A stretch of DNA of 15,774 bases from JAAXTT01 sp964530215 (GCA_964530215.1 CAZHAJ010000030.1:1-15774), one strand, 5' to 3'; counted from the first letter of the stretch, positions 6,760 to 14,854 are shown. Notes: generated by a model not told the origin, from the sequence alone. Numbers and translations are program-made.

Positions 6760-9357
6760 ATGGATGGAAATCGTTATACCAAAAAATCACAAGAGGCCTT
6801 AGCCACCTCTCAACAGTTGGCGGCTAAAAGGCATCATCAGGAGATAACAGGAAAACACCTTCTGGCTGCACTGCTTACCCAGGAAAACGGGACAGTATTA
6901 AACCTCCTTGAATATGCCGGAGTAGATCATCAGGCTCTTATGGGCTATGTGGAAGAGCTGCTTAAAAAAATTCCTTCGGTTACAGGATATGAAAGCCCTA
7001 TATATATGAGCTCAGCTTTAGCTAGGGTAATGGCTAAAGCTTCAGATGAAGCCCAGAAGATGACAGATGATTTTATCAGCGTCGAACACTTACTGCTGGG
7101 TTTGTTGGAAGATGGAGAAAAAGAGACCAAGGAAGCTTTAAAAAAATCCGGATTATCCCGTGATTTGCTGCTTAAATCTCTACAGAAACTCCGAGGCAGC
7201 CAGCGGGTTACCGGTGACAATCCGGAAGACACATATCAAGCCCTTACCCGTTATGGTAATGACATGACGAAAATGGCCCGGGAGGGAAAAATCGATCCCG
7301 TTATAGGCCGTGATAATGAAATAAGACGGGTTATCGAGATTTTATCCCGCAGAACAAAAAACAACCCTGTTTTGATTGGAGAGCCTGGGGTAGGTAAAAC
7401 AGCCATTGCAGAAGGTCTTGCCAACCGCATTATTAAACAGGATGTACCTGAAGGACTCAAGAACAAACGGGTCGTGGAACTAGATCTTGGCTCTTTGGTG
7501 GCGGGAGCTAAATACCGTGGAGAATTTGAAGAACGTCTGAAGGCTGTACTTAAAGAGGTTAAAGAATCCAACGGAGAAATAATTCTTTTTATTGATGAAA
7601 TGCACACTGTTGTGGGAGCCGGTGCCACCGAGGGGGCCATGGATGCCGGAAACATCCTTAAACCCATGTTAGCCCGAGGTGAATTACGCACCATCGGTGC
7701 CACCACTTTAGATGAATACAAAAAATATGTGGAAAAAGACGCTGCCCTGGAAAGACGTTTTCAGCCGGTAATGGTCAACCCGCCTTCAGTGGAGGATACT
7801 ATTTCTATATTACGGGGACTAAAAGAAAGGTATGAAGTGCACCACGGGGTAAGAATCCAGGATAATGCCTTGGTGGCAGCGGCAACGCTGTCTGATCGCT
7901 ATATTTCGGATCGCTTCCTTCCGGACAAAGCCATTGACCTGGTGGACGAATCGGCAGCCAAGCTGCGAACCGAAATTGACAGCAAACCCAGTGAGCTGGA
8001 CGAGATTACCCGTAGGATAATGCAGCTGGAAATAGAAGAAGCAGCCCTAAAAAAAGAAAAGGACCATGCATCACAGGAAAGGCTGGAAAAATTGCGGCAG
8101 GAACTGGCTGAACTTCGCAGTGAAGCCGATACCATGACTGCACAATGGCAAGTGGAAAAACAAGCTATTGCCAGGGTTCGTCAGTTGAAACAAGAACTGG
8201 ACGAAACCAGAAAGCAAATCGAACAGGCAGAGCGGGCTTACGATCTCAATCGCCTAGCGGAACTCACATACGGCAAAAAGAATGAACTTGAACAACAACT
8301 GAAGGCAGAGGAAGAAATCATTGCCATTAAACAAAAAGATACAATGCTTCTAAAGGAAGAGGTTGATGAAGAAGACATTGCAAAAGTGGTAAGCCGCTGG
8401 ACCGGAATCCCTGTATGCAGAATGCTGGAAGGAGAGAGAGAAAAGCTTCTTAATCTGGATGAGGAACTTCACAAACAGGTAATCGGACAGGATAATGCCG
8501 TTCAGGCGGTGGCTGATGCTGTACTAAGGGCCAGAGCCGGAATAAAAGACCCTTCCAGACCAATTGGTAGCTTTATTTTTCTCGGACCCACCGGAGTTGG
8601 GAAAACAGAGCTGTCCCGGGCATTGGCAAAAGCACTGTTTGATGATGAGCGAAACCTCACCAGAATAGACATGTCTGAATACATGGAAAAACACTCGGTA
8701 TCCAGACTTATCGGAGCTCCTCCAGGCTATGTAGGTTATGAAGAAGGGGGACAGCTTACAGAAGCGGTAAGGAGAAAACCATATTCTGTTATCCTGCTGG
8801 ATGAAATAGAAAAGGCTCACAATGATGTGTTTAACGTACTCCTCCAATTGCTGGACGACGGGAGACTTACTGACGGACAGGGGCGGACCGTTAATTTCCA
8901 AAACACCGTGGTCATTATGACCTCCAATCTGGGCAGCCAAGAAATACTGAGTCAGCAGGAACAAGGCAGTGATTTTGAAAAAATAGAAGCCAATGTATTA
9001 AAAATATTAAATAATCACTTTAGACCGGAGTTTCTCAACCGAGTAGATGAAATTATTGTCTTCCATGCCCTTAACCAGCCTCAAGTCAGAAAAATCGCAG
9101 ATCTTTTACTGGCCAAACTGGAGTGTCGAATTGCATCAGGCACCGGCATCAAATTAAAATGGGGTGAAGATGCACTTAATCTACTGGCTGACAAAGGCTA
9201 TGAACCGCTATACGGTGCCCGACCCTTAAAAAGACTAATTCAGCAGGAAGTTGAAACGCCTTTAAGCCGAATGATTATTAAAGGTCAGGTTCATCCGGGT
9301 GATACACTGTCAGTGGGCGTCTCCAACGGAAGCCTTAATTTCAACCATGAAAAATAA
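6760..9357 (+). CDS. clpB: ATP-dependent disaggregase chaperone ClpB
   Basis: This 865-residue Hsp100 ring ATPase, working with DnaK, pulls polypeptides out of aggregates in the cytosol. The domains are: N-domain with two Clp_N repeats (1-145), AAA-1 with GEPGVGKT (207-214) and LFIDE (276-280), a long coiled-coil middle domain (about 405-525), AAA-2 with GPTGVGKT (609-616) and ILLDE (678-682), and a C-terminal D2-small domain. The full-length middle domain separates ClpB from ClpC, and no ClpP-docking IGF/IGL loop is seen, so it is a disaggregase rather than a protease subunit. Length is typical for ClpB (850-880). Start: ATG 11 nt after AAGGAGG. It is monocistronic, with a sigma-A promoter, CtsR box and strong terminator. 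Confidence 0.97.
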   Translation: MDGNRYTKKSQEALATSQQLAAKRHHQEITGKHLLAALLTQENGTVLNLLEYAGVDHQALMGYVEELLKKIPSVTGYESPIYMSSALARVMAKASDEAQKMTDDFISVEHLLLGLLEDGEKETKEALKKSGLSRDLLLKSLQKLRGSQRVTGDNPEDTYQALTRYGNDMTKMAREGKIDPVIGRDNEIRRVIEILSRRTKNNPVLIGEPGVGKTAIAEGLANRIIKQDVPEGLKNKRVVELDLGSLVAGAKYRGEFEERLKAVLKEVKESNGEIILFIDEMHTVVGAGATEGAMDAGNILKPMLARGELRTIGATTLDEYKKYVEKDAALERRFQPVMVNPPSVEDTISILRGLKERYEVHHGVRIQDNALVAAATLSDRYISDRFLPDKAIDLVDESAAKLRTEIDSKPSELDEITRRIMQLEIEEAALKKEKDHASQERLEKLRQELAELRSEADTMTAQWQVEKQAIARVRQLKQELDETRKQIEQAERAYDLNRLAELTYGKKNELEQQLKAEEEIIAIKQKDTMLLKEEVDEEDIAKVVSRWTGIPVCRMLEGEREKLLNLDEELHKQVIGQDNAVQAVADAVLRARAGIKDPSRPIGSFIFLGPTGVGKTELSRALAKALFDDERNLTRIDMSEYMEKHSVSRLIGAPPGYVGYEEGGQLTEAVRRKPYSVILLDEIEKAHNDVFNVLLQLLDDGRLTDGQGRTVNFQNTVVIMTSNLGSQEILSQQEQGSDFEKIEANVLKILNNHFRPEFLNRVDEIIVFHALNQPQVRKIADLLLAKLECRIASGTGIKLKWGEDALNLLADKGYEPLYGARPLKRLIQQEVETPLSRMIIKGQVHPGDTLSVGVSNGSLNFNHEK

Positions 9358-9370
9358 CAGCTTAAGTAAC

Positions 9371-9408
9371 AAGTAAGGTTGTGCCCTAGGCACAACCTTA
9401 CTTAGTTT
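9371..9408 (+). terminator. Intrinsic terminator of clpB
   Basis: AAGTAAGGTTGTGCC (9371-9385) and its exact reverse complement (9389-9403) form a 15-bp perfect stem around a 3-nt loop, followed by AGTTTT. It lies 13 nt after the clpB stop and separates clpB from the next gene. Confidence 0.9.
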
Positions 9409-9465
9409 TAAAGGAAAAACCGCCTAACCGTAGAAAGAATTTATATAGAAATCGGGGGGATTAAT

Positions 9466-10212
9466 ATGAGTTTACCGTTTTGTCCTGAATGTAATGATCG
9501 TGGAATTGTTATTATTGATAATACTGCCCATATATGCAAATGCACTGACAACATGAAGATTAAAAGTTTGATTAAATATTCCCACATGACCCCATCTTTA
9601 CGCAAAAAAAACTTTCAGAACTTTGACTTAAATTATTACTCAAAAATTGAGAAAAATCCTTTTATAGGCAAAACTCATTATGAAATTGCTTCAAAATCCT
9701 TTGCAAGTTGCAAAGCTTTTGCAAAAGACTATATTAACGATAAAAACCCCCAGGGGCTTTATATCTTCGGACAGGTGGGATCCGGGAAGACCCATTTGGC
9801 ATGCAGCATTGCCAATGAACTTATAAAGCATAACATTGAAGTGTTATTTGTGGTGGTCCCGGATTATTTAGAAGACATTAAGTTCTCGTGGGAGCAAAAT
9901 AATCAGCACAACGAAAAAGAGATTTTGGATCAAGCCAGAGAATCCACTGTTTTAATCATGGATGATTTAGGAGCCCATAATTACTCTGATTGGACAAAAA
10001 GCAAAATTTATTCAATATTGAATCACCGGGTAAACAGCAATCTCCCCACAATAATTACTTCTAATTTGGAGTTTTATGAGTTAAAAAAATACCTTGATCC
10101 CAGGATAAGCTCCAGGATTACCGAGTTATGCAGACCGGTTTTACTGCAAATTGATAAAAGCGAAGATATCCGCCTGAAAAAACTGTCTCAGTCAACTGAC
10201 TTAAAAATATGA
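9466..10212 (+). CDS. DnaC/DnaI-type AAA+ ATPase (putative helicase loader)
   Basis: This 248-residue protein has an N-terminal cysteine cluster (Cys6, Cys9, Cys24, Cys26; CPEC...CKC), probably binding zinc. A single AAA+ ATPase domain follows: Walker A FGQVGSGKTH (101-110), Walker B VLIMDDLGA (162-170), sensor-1 TSN (198-200) and an SRI Arg-finger-like segment at 216-218. This is the DnaC/DnaI/IstB-like superfamily, which loads replicative helicase or, in IS21 elements, assists a transposase. No IstA or other transposase lies beside it and the gene stands alone between two terminated units, so a housekeeping loader or orphan paralogue is likelier than an IS gene. The start follows a G-rich ribosome binding site GGGGGG (9454-9459). 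Nothing ties it functionally to clpB or the tRNAs. Confidence 0.8.
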   Translation: MSLPFCPECNDRGIVIIDNTAHICKCTDNMKIKSLIKYSHMTPSLRKKNFQNFDLNYYSKIEKNPFIGKTHYEIASKSFASCKAFAKDYINDKNPQGLYIFGQVGSGKTHLACSIANELIKHNIEVLFVVVPDYLEDIKFSWEQNNQHNEKEILDQARESTVLIMDDLGAHNYSDWTKSKIYSILNHRVNSNLPTIITSNLEFYELKKYLDPRISSRITELCRPVLLQIDKSEDIRLKKLSQSTDLKI

Positions 10213-10285
10213 TTGCAATTATATGGGGAAAATATTTACCGTCATGGCCGGGTATAATTATAAGCAGGTTGCATACAATTTGACC

Positions 10286-10314
10286 TTGACTTTATCTATA
10301 CTGTTTGTTAAAAT
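10286..10314 (+). promoter_or_regulatory. Sigma-A promoter for the tRNA operon
   Basis: TTGACT (10286-10291), 17-nt spacer and TAAAAT (10309-10314) lie 45 bp upstream of tRNA-His. A second candidate closer in is CTGACA (10323-10328), 16 nt, TATGCT (10345-10350); that start would nearly coincide with the first tRNA. The 147-bp spacer holds nothing else that I can identify. Confidence 0.55.
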
Positions 10315-10359
10315 TGTCTTTGCTGACAACGAGCACGTTAATACTATGCTATTTATGTG

Positions 10360-10436
10360 GTGGGTGTAGCTCAGCTGGTTAGAGTACCAGATTGTGGCTC
10401 TGGGGGTCGTGGGTTCAAGTCCCATCATCCACCCCA
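10360..10436 (+). tRNA. tRNA-His (anticodon GTG)
   Basis: The acceptor stem GTGGGTG (10360-10366) pairs with CATCCAC. The anticodon stem CCAGA/TCTGG encloses loop TTGTGGC, so the anticodon is GTG. The T-loop is TTCAAGT. The discriminator is C and CCA is encoded (10434-10436). Base 10359 is G and would pair with the discriminator C, the extra G(-1) typical of tRNA-His, so the mature RNA probably begins at 10359. The D-stem closes with a G-U pair. Confidence 0.97.
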
Positions 10437-10442
10437 ATATAA

Positions 10443-10517
10443 TGGGGCGTAGCCAAGCGGTAAGGCACCGGTCTTTGGAATCGGCATTCGTTGGTTCGAA
10501 TCCAGCCGCCCCAGCCA
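10443..10517 (+). tRNA. tRNA-Gln (anticodon TTG)
   Basis: Acceptor TGGGGCG pairs with CGCCCCA. Anticodon stem CCGGT/ATCGG has loop CTTTGGA, giving anticodon TTG. T-loop TTCGAAT, discriminator G, encoded CCA. Only 6 nt separate it from tRNA-His, so the two are processed from one transcript. Confidence 0.97.
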
Positions 10518-10533
10518 GTTTTCCCTTCTTTGT

Positions 10534-10609
10534 GAGCCATTAGCTCAGTTGGTAGAGCACCTGACTTTTAATCAGGGTGTCGAAGGTTCGAATCCTTCAT
10601 GGCTCACCA
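10534..10609 (+). tRNA. tRNA-Lys (anticodon TTT)
   Basis: Acceptor GAGCCAT pairs with ATGGCTC. Anticodon stem CCTGA/TCAGG has loop CTTTTAA, giving anticodon TTT. T-loop TTCGAAT, discriminator A, encoded CCA. Last gene of the tRNA operon; the terminator stem begins one base after its CCA. Confidence 0.97.
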
Positions 10610-10651
10610 GATATAAAAAACGATTCTTAAAAAAGAATCGTTTTTTATATC
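10610..10651. terminator. Bidirectional intrinsic terminator between the tRNA operon and the MFS gene
   Basis: A 19-bp perfect stem (10610-10628 with 10633-10651) closes a 4-nt loop. Its base contains A6 on the left and T6 on the right, so it gives a U-run in both directions: for the tRNA operon (plus) and for the convergent MFS gene ending at 10660 (minus). Confidence 0.92.
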
Positions 10652-10659
10652 TCAACTAA

Positions 10660-11805
10660 TTATTCCCTGACCTTAATAACCCATATCCCTAAAATTATCA
10701 ATATAGCAGAATACAGAACTGTTGCCCCCAAAAAAGAAAACTTCATGTCAACAAACCCGCCTACAGGGGGACCCAAGAATAACCCCACTGACCAGGCTAC
10801 ATTGACAAGGCCAAAGTTTCTGCCGTAAGCTTCCTGCCCACCCCGCTCAGAATACTTAGCCAGAAGAGGTAAACACGGAGTAATTACAGCACAAGTTGAC
10901 ATGCTGAAAAGTGCAGTCGCAAAATATAACAGATAAAGCTGTCCTGTCAGAGCAAGGAATGGGGACAATACAGCGGCACCAACTAAACCCATAAGTATTA
11001 AGGGCCGATAACCTATACGGTCGGAAATTAAGCCCCATAGAGGTTGAATCAAAGAAAAAGTTAGACTGTAAACCCCAAAAAATACACCTATACCTCTGCT
11101 GTCCAGATTAAAATTTCTACTGAGATGCAATGGGAGTAAAGGCTCCAACATTCCAAAACTAAAACTCACCACCGCTGCCAAAGACAAGGCCAGCAAAATC
11201 CTTCTGTCTGCTAAATGGGTTTTTAACGAAGTTTTTAGACCACACTCAACATCTTTATCTTCACTGGGATGGATAAAAAATAAAATAATTGCAATGGGCA
11301 TTATAATTAAAGCGGTTCCTAAAAACGGGGCTTTATAGCCAAAGTAATTAAAAATAAAACCACTAAAGAATGGTCCTGCAATGGTGCCCAGCCCGGTAAG
11401 GGACATCATTACCCCTAACCTTACTCCCCTTTTTTGTGCCGGGAAAAGCGCTGCGGCTTCAGCCAAACCCGAAGTCCAAATTGCCGCACCTGCTGCCCCC
11501 TGAATAAATCTTGATAATAAAAGTAAAAACATATTTTCAGCAAAGGCGAAAAATATTGTAGAGATAAACAATGTACACAACCCTGTTAACATCACACTAC
11601 GTCGACCAAAGTTGTGGCAAAGTGAGCCGGATAGCATACTAAACAGCAACAAGGCAAAGGAATATACCGCAAAAACGAGTCCCATTTCACCGGAGTTTAA
11701 TCCCATTACTTCAGAGTAATATGGAACCAACGGAGCTATCAAACCATATTCCAAAGATTCTACGAATAATGCTGCACTTAAAAAAATAAAAACTTTATTT
11801 TGCAG
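10660..11805 (-). CDS. MFS exporter, DHA1-type multidrug efflux family, probable CTG start
   Basis: This is a 12-TM major facilitator, probably a proton-coupled exporter. Motif A between TM2 and TM3 is GSLCHNFGRRSVML, with the usual acidic residue replaced. The second-half counterpart is WGLISDRIGYRPL. TM5 carries GTIAGPFFSGF, the antiporter motif C typical of DHA1 drug efflux. The substrate is unknown. I extend the gene to a CTG at 11803-11805. AAAGGAG (11814-11820) lies 8 nt upstream, the frame is open to an upstream TGA, and the added residues QNKVFIFLSAALFVES complete TM1. The next in-frame start (TTG at 11752-11754) has no ribosome binding site and would cut TM1. With CTG the protein has 381 residues, normal for the family. 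No in-frame ATG, GTG or TTG lies nearer the site. Confidence 0.85.
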   Translation of the reverse strand: MQNKVFIFLSAALFVESLEYGLIAPLVPYYSEVMGLNSGEMGLVFAVYSFALLLFSMLSGSLCHNFGRRSVMLTGLCTLFISTIFFAFAENMFLLLLSRFIQGAAGAAIWTSGLAEAAALFPAQKRGVRLGVMMSLTGLGTIAGPFFSGFIFNYFGYKAPFLGTALIIMPIAIILFFIHPSEDKDVECGLKTSLKTHLADRRILLALSLAAVVSFSFGMLEPLLPLHLSRNFNLDSRGIGVFFGVYSLTFSLIQPLWGLISDRIGYRPLILMGLVGAAVLSPFLALTGQLYLLYFATALFSMSTCAVITPCLPLLAKYSERGGQEAYGRNFGLVNVAWSVGLFLGPPVGGFVDMKFSFLGATVLYSAILIILGIWVIKVRE

Positions 11806-11893
11806 ATTACTTACTCCTTTCCCAACAAAGGCTCTAAATCATCCAAAAAGTTGATTAGGCTTCTTCCTTATTTAATTTTATCTATTTTGCCAC

Positions 11894-11940
11894 AAAAAAA
11901 CCTCCCAGGCTAATATCTATTTTAACATTAACCTGAAGGT
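11894..11940 (-). terminator. Intrinsic terminator ending the surface-protein cluster
   Basis: On the minus strand ACCTTCAGG-TTAAT pairs with ATTA-GCCTGGGAGGT (two G-U pairs in the middle), followed by seven U (11894-11900). It lies 70 nt after the stop of the last cluster gene and shields the MFS gene. The remainder of 11806-12009 holds the MFS ribosome binding site; no convincing MFS promoter was found. Confidence 0.85.
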
Positions 11941-12009
11941 CCTTTTCTAGCTTAACACAAAATTTACAGTTTTAATTAAACACTGTTTCCTGTTCCAATT
12001 CCTGATTTC

Positions 12010-12558
12010 CTAAACTCCTGTTTCATTCTCTCCTTCAATATTTAACAAGAACCTTACGGGTATCGATAAATTCTCAAGTTCGTTACCCGCCCTCTCATCC
12101 ATAACTAGTGTATATTTTAAGTCTATAGGATTATTTTTAAGTACGGTAAATTGATGGTGGTCATCTAAAAATACTCCGCCGTTGCATAGAGATGCAAAGC
12201 TTTTTTTATCTACTAAAACTTTATCAAACCCCACAAGGTTTCCCTTTTCTATTGTCAGTATCATATTATTTAAAAATGAATTTACGGTGTTATTATCCTG
12301 GTTTTCTATGCTCAATCCAATACCTGTAACTTTGCAATTATTCTTGCTATCAATCCTGATGATACCACTTACCTCTTTCCCAGGATACCATAAGTCATTA
12401 CCATACAAACTACCTGTTATAGTTCTCTCCTTTCCGTCAATTGTTATTATTACATTAGGTTGCTGATTGGTTGCATAAGTAATTTTCATGGCTCCCATAA
12501 ACAAGATAAAAAAAGCAATCATAACCCAGAAATAATGCTGCCCCCTCATTAACCTCAC
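12010..12558 (-). CDS. Small exported protein of unknown family in the TasA-like/signal peptidase cluster
   Basis: I do not recognise the family. From a GTG at 12556-12558 (GGAG at 12567-12570, 8 nt upstream) it has 182 residues with a signal peptide: basic MRLMRGQ, a hydrophobic core WVMIAFFILFMGAMKITYA, then a polar mature part starting near ATNQQ. The mature part has GSLYGNDLWYPGKEVSGIIRI, then alternating beta-prone stretches. The 'PG...GIIRI' pattern resembles the PG-containing strand seen in camelysin/TasA-type proteins, and the TasA-like neighbour has YPGAKSKVTLKI at the matching place. It may therefore be a minor subunit or anchor. An ATG at 12618 would add 20 residues with a second hydrophobic patch and a poorly spaced ribosome site, so I prefer GTG. 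It follows the DUF5305-like gene in the same direction and is closed by the terminator at 11894-11940. Confidence 0.75.
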   Translation of the reverse strand: MRLMRGQHYFWVMIAFFILFMGAMKITYATNQQPNVIITIDGKERTITGSLYGNDLWYPGKEVSGIIRIDSKNNCKVTGIGLSIENQDNNTVNSFLNNMILTIEKGNLVGFDKVLVDKKSFASLCNGGVFLDDHHQFTVLKNNPIDLKYTLVMDERAGNELENLSIPVRFLLNIEGENETGV

Positions 12559-12647
12559 GGTCTCATCTCCATTTAAACATATTGATACAGCAATTATACC
12601 AATTAAATGCATTCCCATCTTCCTGCTAAAGTGACCTTACGCATAGG

Positions 12648-12683
12648 ACTTATGTAGTATTTTCAAGACACTTAAGTAGTATT
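12648..12683. repeat. Two direct copies of ACTTWAGTAGTATT-like motif, 22 bp apart
   Basis: ACTTATGTAGTATT (12648-12661) and ACTTAAGTAGTATT (12670-12683) differ at one base. Their start-to-start distance is 22 bp, about two helical turns. They lie in the 130-bp gap ahead of the small exported-protein gene. A related inverted copy (AACTACTTAAGT, 14819-14830) precedes the TasA-like gene. Candidate binding site of a cluster regulator. Confidence 0.4.
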
Positions 12684-12688
12684 GTTGA

Positions 12689-13813
12689 CTAATAATGATT
12701 ATTCGAAGACAAACCGGGCCCTAACTCTAAACTATTTTGATTTTTTTCTGTTTCGCTGCTGTGGACACCATTTTCTATAAATATCAACTTGAAGATATAC
12801 CTCGTATCCTGATCCAGAACCCAAAACTCGTTTATATTTTTAGGTTCTGAATTATATTTATACATGATTGGCTTCCCTAATTCATCAGAAATCCTGATAA
12901 GATCATCAAAAGAATTGACTTCATAACTTTTTGGGGTTAATTTTATTTCATCTTTTATTGCTACAAGCCTATTACCATGTTTTTTAAATATTTTATTAAT
13001 CTGCTTGATAAACTGGCTTTGCTTATAACCCGCTGTAAAGAAGATCAGGTAAACTAATAACATTACTATCAACAGCAATCCAATAAATAGAAATATTACC
13101 CCACCTTGGTACATAGACAGCTTGACTTCTTTAATCACTTCGACTGCTTTGGGCATTTTCTCTATATTTGTTTTTGCTATCTCAAAATAGCTCTGATTTA
13201 GTGCCAGGACTATTGCAGGTCTGTAGTTTTCCTCAATAATACCATGATGTGTTTTTGCCTTTAAGTTGACATTCATAAAAACTGATAACTTTACAGGTGA
13301 AGAGGCTTTAGATACATCAACAAGTGTTGCTACATAATGATTGAAATCTTCTAATTTAATTGAAGCGTCTTTAGATAAAGTAAAGTTTTTTGTATTTTCT
13401 TTAAAGGGTGTATTAGGTAAAAGCACTATTTCCTTCTTCCAAATAGTCATTTCCTCTTTCTCTTTTGGCATATAGCCTTCCATGACTGCAACAATTTCAT
13501 AGTCACCTTCAATTTCTGCGGATTCCTGACCATCAAACTTTGCATTAAAATAAACAGAAATATAGTCACTGAACTCTGTTATGTATACTCCACTTTCTTC
13601 AGAACTGGCAACATTATAAAGCATATTATCTGACTTAAAATTAACTGTATAATTCACATTGCTTTCTTTGTTGTACTTAAATAGCGGAACTTTTTCTTCC
13701 CTAATTCCGGGATGAGCAATCTTTTTGTACATAAAAAAGAAGCTTAGCAATAACAAAAGCACTAACAATCCAATGATGGATAATCTTATATGCTTATTAA
13801 ATTCTTTCTTCAA
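12689..13813 (-). CDS. DUF5305-like bitopic membrane protein
   Basis: This 374-residue protein has an N-terminal signal-anchor (MKKEFNKH, then hydrophobic 9-28), a large extracytoplasmic beta-rich domain (about 35-235), a second TM segment (about 239-265, GGVIFLFIGLLLIVMLLVYLI), and a cytoplasmic tail. The tail has the DDLIRISDELGKPIMYKYN segment that I associate with DUF5305 proteins, which often neighbour signal peptidases of the kind at the window end. The biochemical role is unknown; scaffold or assembly factor for the exported TasA-like protein is inference. I start it at TTG (13811-13813), 8 nt after AAGGGG. A GTG at 13820-13822 is in frame but only 1 nt from that site. The start region contains a run of eight T. 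Confidence 0.75.
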   Translation of the reverse strand: MKKEFNKHIRLSIIGLLVLLLLLSFFFMYKKIAHPGIREEKVPLFKYNKESNVNYTVNFKSDNMLYNVASSEESGVYITEFSDYISVYFNAKFDGQESAEIEGDYEIVAVMEGYMPKEKEEMTIWKKEIVLLPNTPFKENTKNFTLSKDASIKLEDFNHYVATLVDVSKASSPVKLSVFMNVNLKAKTHHGIIEENYRPAIVLALNQSYFEIAKTNIEKMPKAVEVIKEVKLSMYQGGVIFLFIGLLLIVMLLVYLIFFTAGYKQSQFIKQINKIFKKHGNRLVAIKDEIKLTPKSYEVNSFDDLIRISDELGKPIMYKYNSEPKNINEFWVLDQDTRYIFKLIFIENGVHSSETEKNQNSLELGPGLSSNNHY

Positions 13814-13898
13814 AAAAAACACCCCTTAATTAAAATCTAAAGGATATATTCCATAAATGTATTATATTTCCTTCTCTGGCACATTTTTTATTTTACGC

Positions 13899-13933
13899 AA
13901 AAAAACACCTGCCCATAATTTATGGAACAGGTG
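13899..13933 (-). terminator. Terminator/attenuator between the TasA-like and DUF5305-like genes
   Basis: Minus-strand CACCTG (13928-13933) pairs with CAGGTG (13906-13911), with an inner CCATAA/TTATGG helix, followed by seven U (13899-13905). It is 64 nt after the TasA-like stop. It should drop transcript level sharply downstream, so the abundant subunit is made in excess over the DUF5305 protein. The plus strand also has a T-run after the stem. Confidence 0.88.
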
Positions 13934-13996
13934 CTCTTTTTTTTCTTATACTTTAAACTATCTTAAATAATTTACTTTAACCAGCATATTAGTTAA

Positions 13997-14650
13997 CTAC
14001 TGCTGTTGCACCGGCTCAACTACATCTGCTATAGAAGAGTCTGCTGCTGATGCATTAAACTGCTTAAATACTGCACGGGGATTAAATGTGTAGGTAGAGT
14101 TCTCAGTTGCATTATCATTAGCTGTAAATGTAAAGCTAATAGTTGCATAGCCGCCCACAGGGATTTCAGCACCCGCCAACTGAGGACCGGACCAAGGATT
14201 TGCATAGGATGATGTGTCCTGATTAAATTCGGGTAATGGCTGACCATTTGCATTAAAGAATCTTAAGCTTGCACCTATTTGATTAAAATGGGACCAATCT
14301 CCGGTTCTGGTATCTGTTATTTTGTCCATCCCTACAGGCATGGTACTGTTATTGGCGATTTTCAAGGTAACTTTTGACTTAGCACCTGGATACATGTTTC
14401 CAAAGGTTACATTTGCTACATCCCAATTGTTTTGGCCACTATCTTCTGCATCTTGAGTATACTCTACATTACCGGTTGCATAGCTGGGTAATTGTAATTC
14501 TGCATTGCCCGGTAAGTCTACATAATGAACATCCAGCTGTCCGGTATTTACTGTTGTGTTAATATCAACCTGATCTGTCCATGCCGCATAACCTGCACCC
14601 ATCACCATTACAGTTAAAGCTAGAGTAAGAGCTAAGAATTTTGATTTCAT
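13997..14650 (-). CDS. TasA/camelysin-like secreted protein with SipW-type signal peptide
   Basis: This 217-residue protein carries the class of signal peptide cut by SipW-like peptidases: MKSK, hydrophobic core to about residue 18, then GAGYAAWTDQVDI and TGQLDV. It recalls the G-x-Y/W-A-x-F/W-x-D pattern of TasA/CalY proteins. The mature part is Thr/Asn/Ser rich with no cysteine, contains YPGAKSKVTLKIANNSTMPV (88-107), and is predicted to be mostly beta-sandwich. It ends in VVEPVQQQ. TasA forms biofilm amyloid-like fibres in Bacillus and related proteins act as matrix or coat components; this one is probably the main exported subunit here. ATG 14648-14650 lies 8 nt after GGAG. Two TTG codons just upstream are too close to the ribosome site. 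It lies between two terminators, so it probably has its own promoter. Confidence 0.85.
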   Translation of the reverse strand: MKSKFLALTLALTVMVMGAGYAAWTDQVDINTTVNTGQLDVHYVDLPGNAELQLPSYATGNVEYTQDAEDSGQNNWDVANVTFGNMYPGAKSKVTLKIANNSTMPVGMDKITDTRTGDWSHFNQIGASLRFFNANGQPLPEFNQDTSSYANPWSGPQLAGAEIPVGGYATISFTFTANDNATENSTYTFNPRAVFKQFNASAADSSIADVVEPVQQQ

Positions 14651-14734
14651 CAACAACTCTCCTTTTTTGAATTATTAATTAAATTGATAAAAATTGTCTG
14701 CCGGCGTAACAACTTTTATCTGCTTTCTGTGGTA

Positions 14735-14740
14735 ATTATA
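14735..14740 (-). promoter_or_regulatory. Possible -10 box of the TasA-like gene
   Basis: A perfect TATAAT on the minus strand lies about 85 nt upstream of the start codon. The matching -35 (TATTAC, 17 nt further up) is poor, so an activator or another sigma factor may be involved. The spacer also holds the ACTTAAGT-type motif at 14819-14830. Confidence 0.3.
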
Positions 14741-14854
14741 AAATTTTTTCTTTTCTTGTAATACACACGCTAAGATAACAACACATGAATTTTCGAATAA
14801 TATTAAATAACCCTATATAACTACTTAAGTACTACTTTTGCGTTATCTGAAAAC

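Noticed and set aside
8524..8964. 146-codon minus-strand frame antisense to the second AAA+ domain of ClpB
   Set aside because: Shadow of a highly conserved coding sequence.
9466..10212. IstB subunit of an IS21 insertion sequence
   Set aside because: No IstA, no terminal repeats and no other transposase nearby.
12559..12618. Upstream ATG start (20 extra residues) for the small exported protein
   Set aside because: AGGAAG directly abuts this ATG, and the extension would put a second hydrophobic patch before a well-formed signal peptide that has its own GTG and ribosome site.
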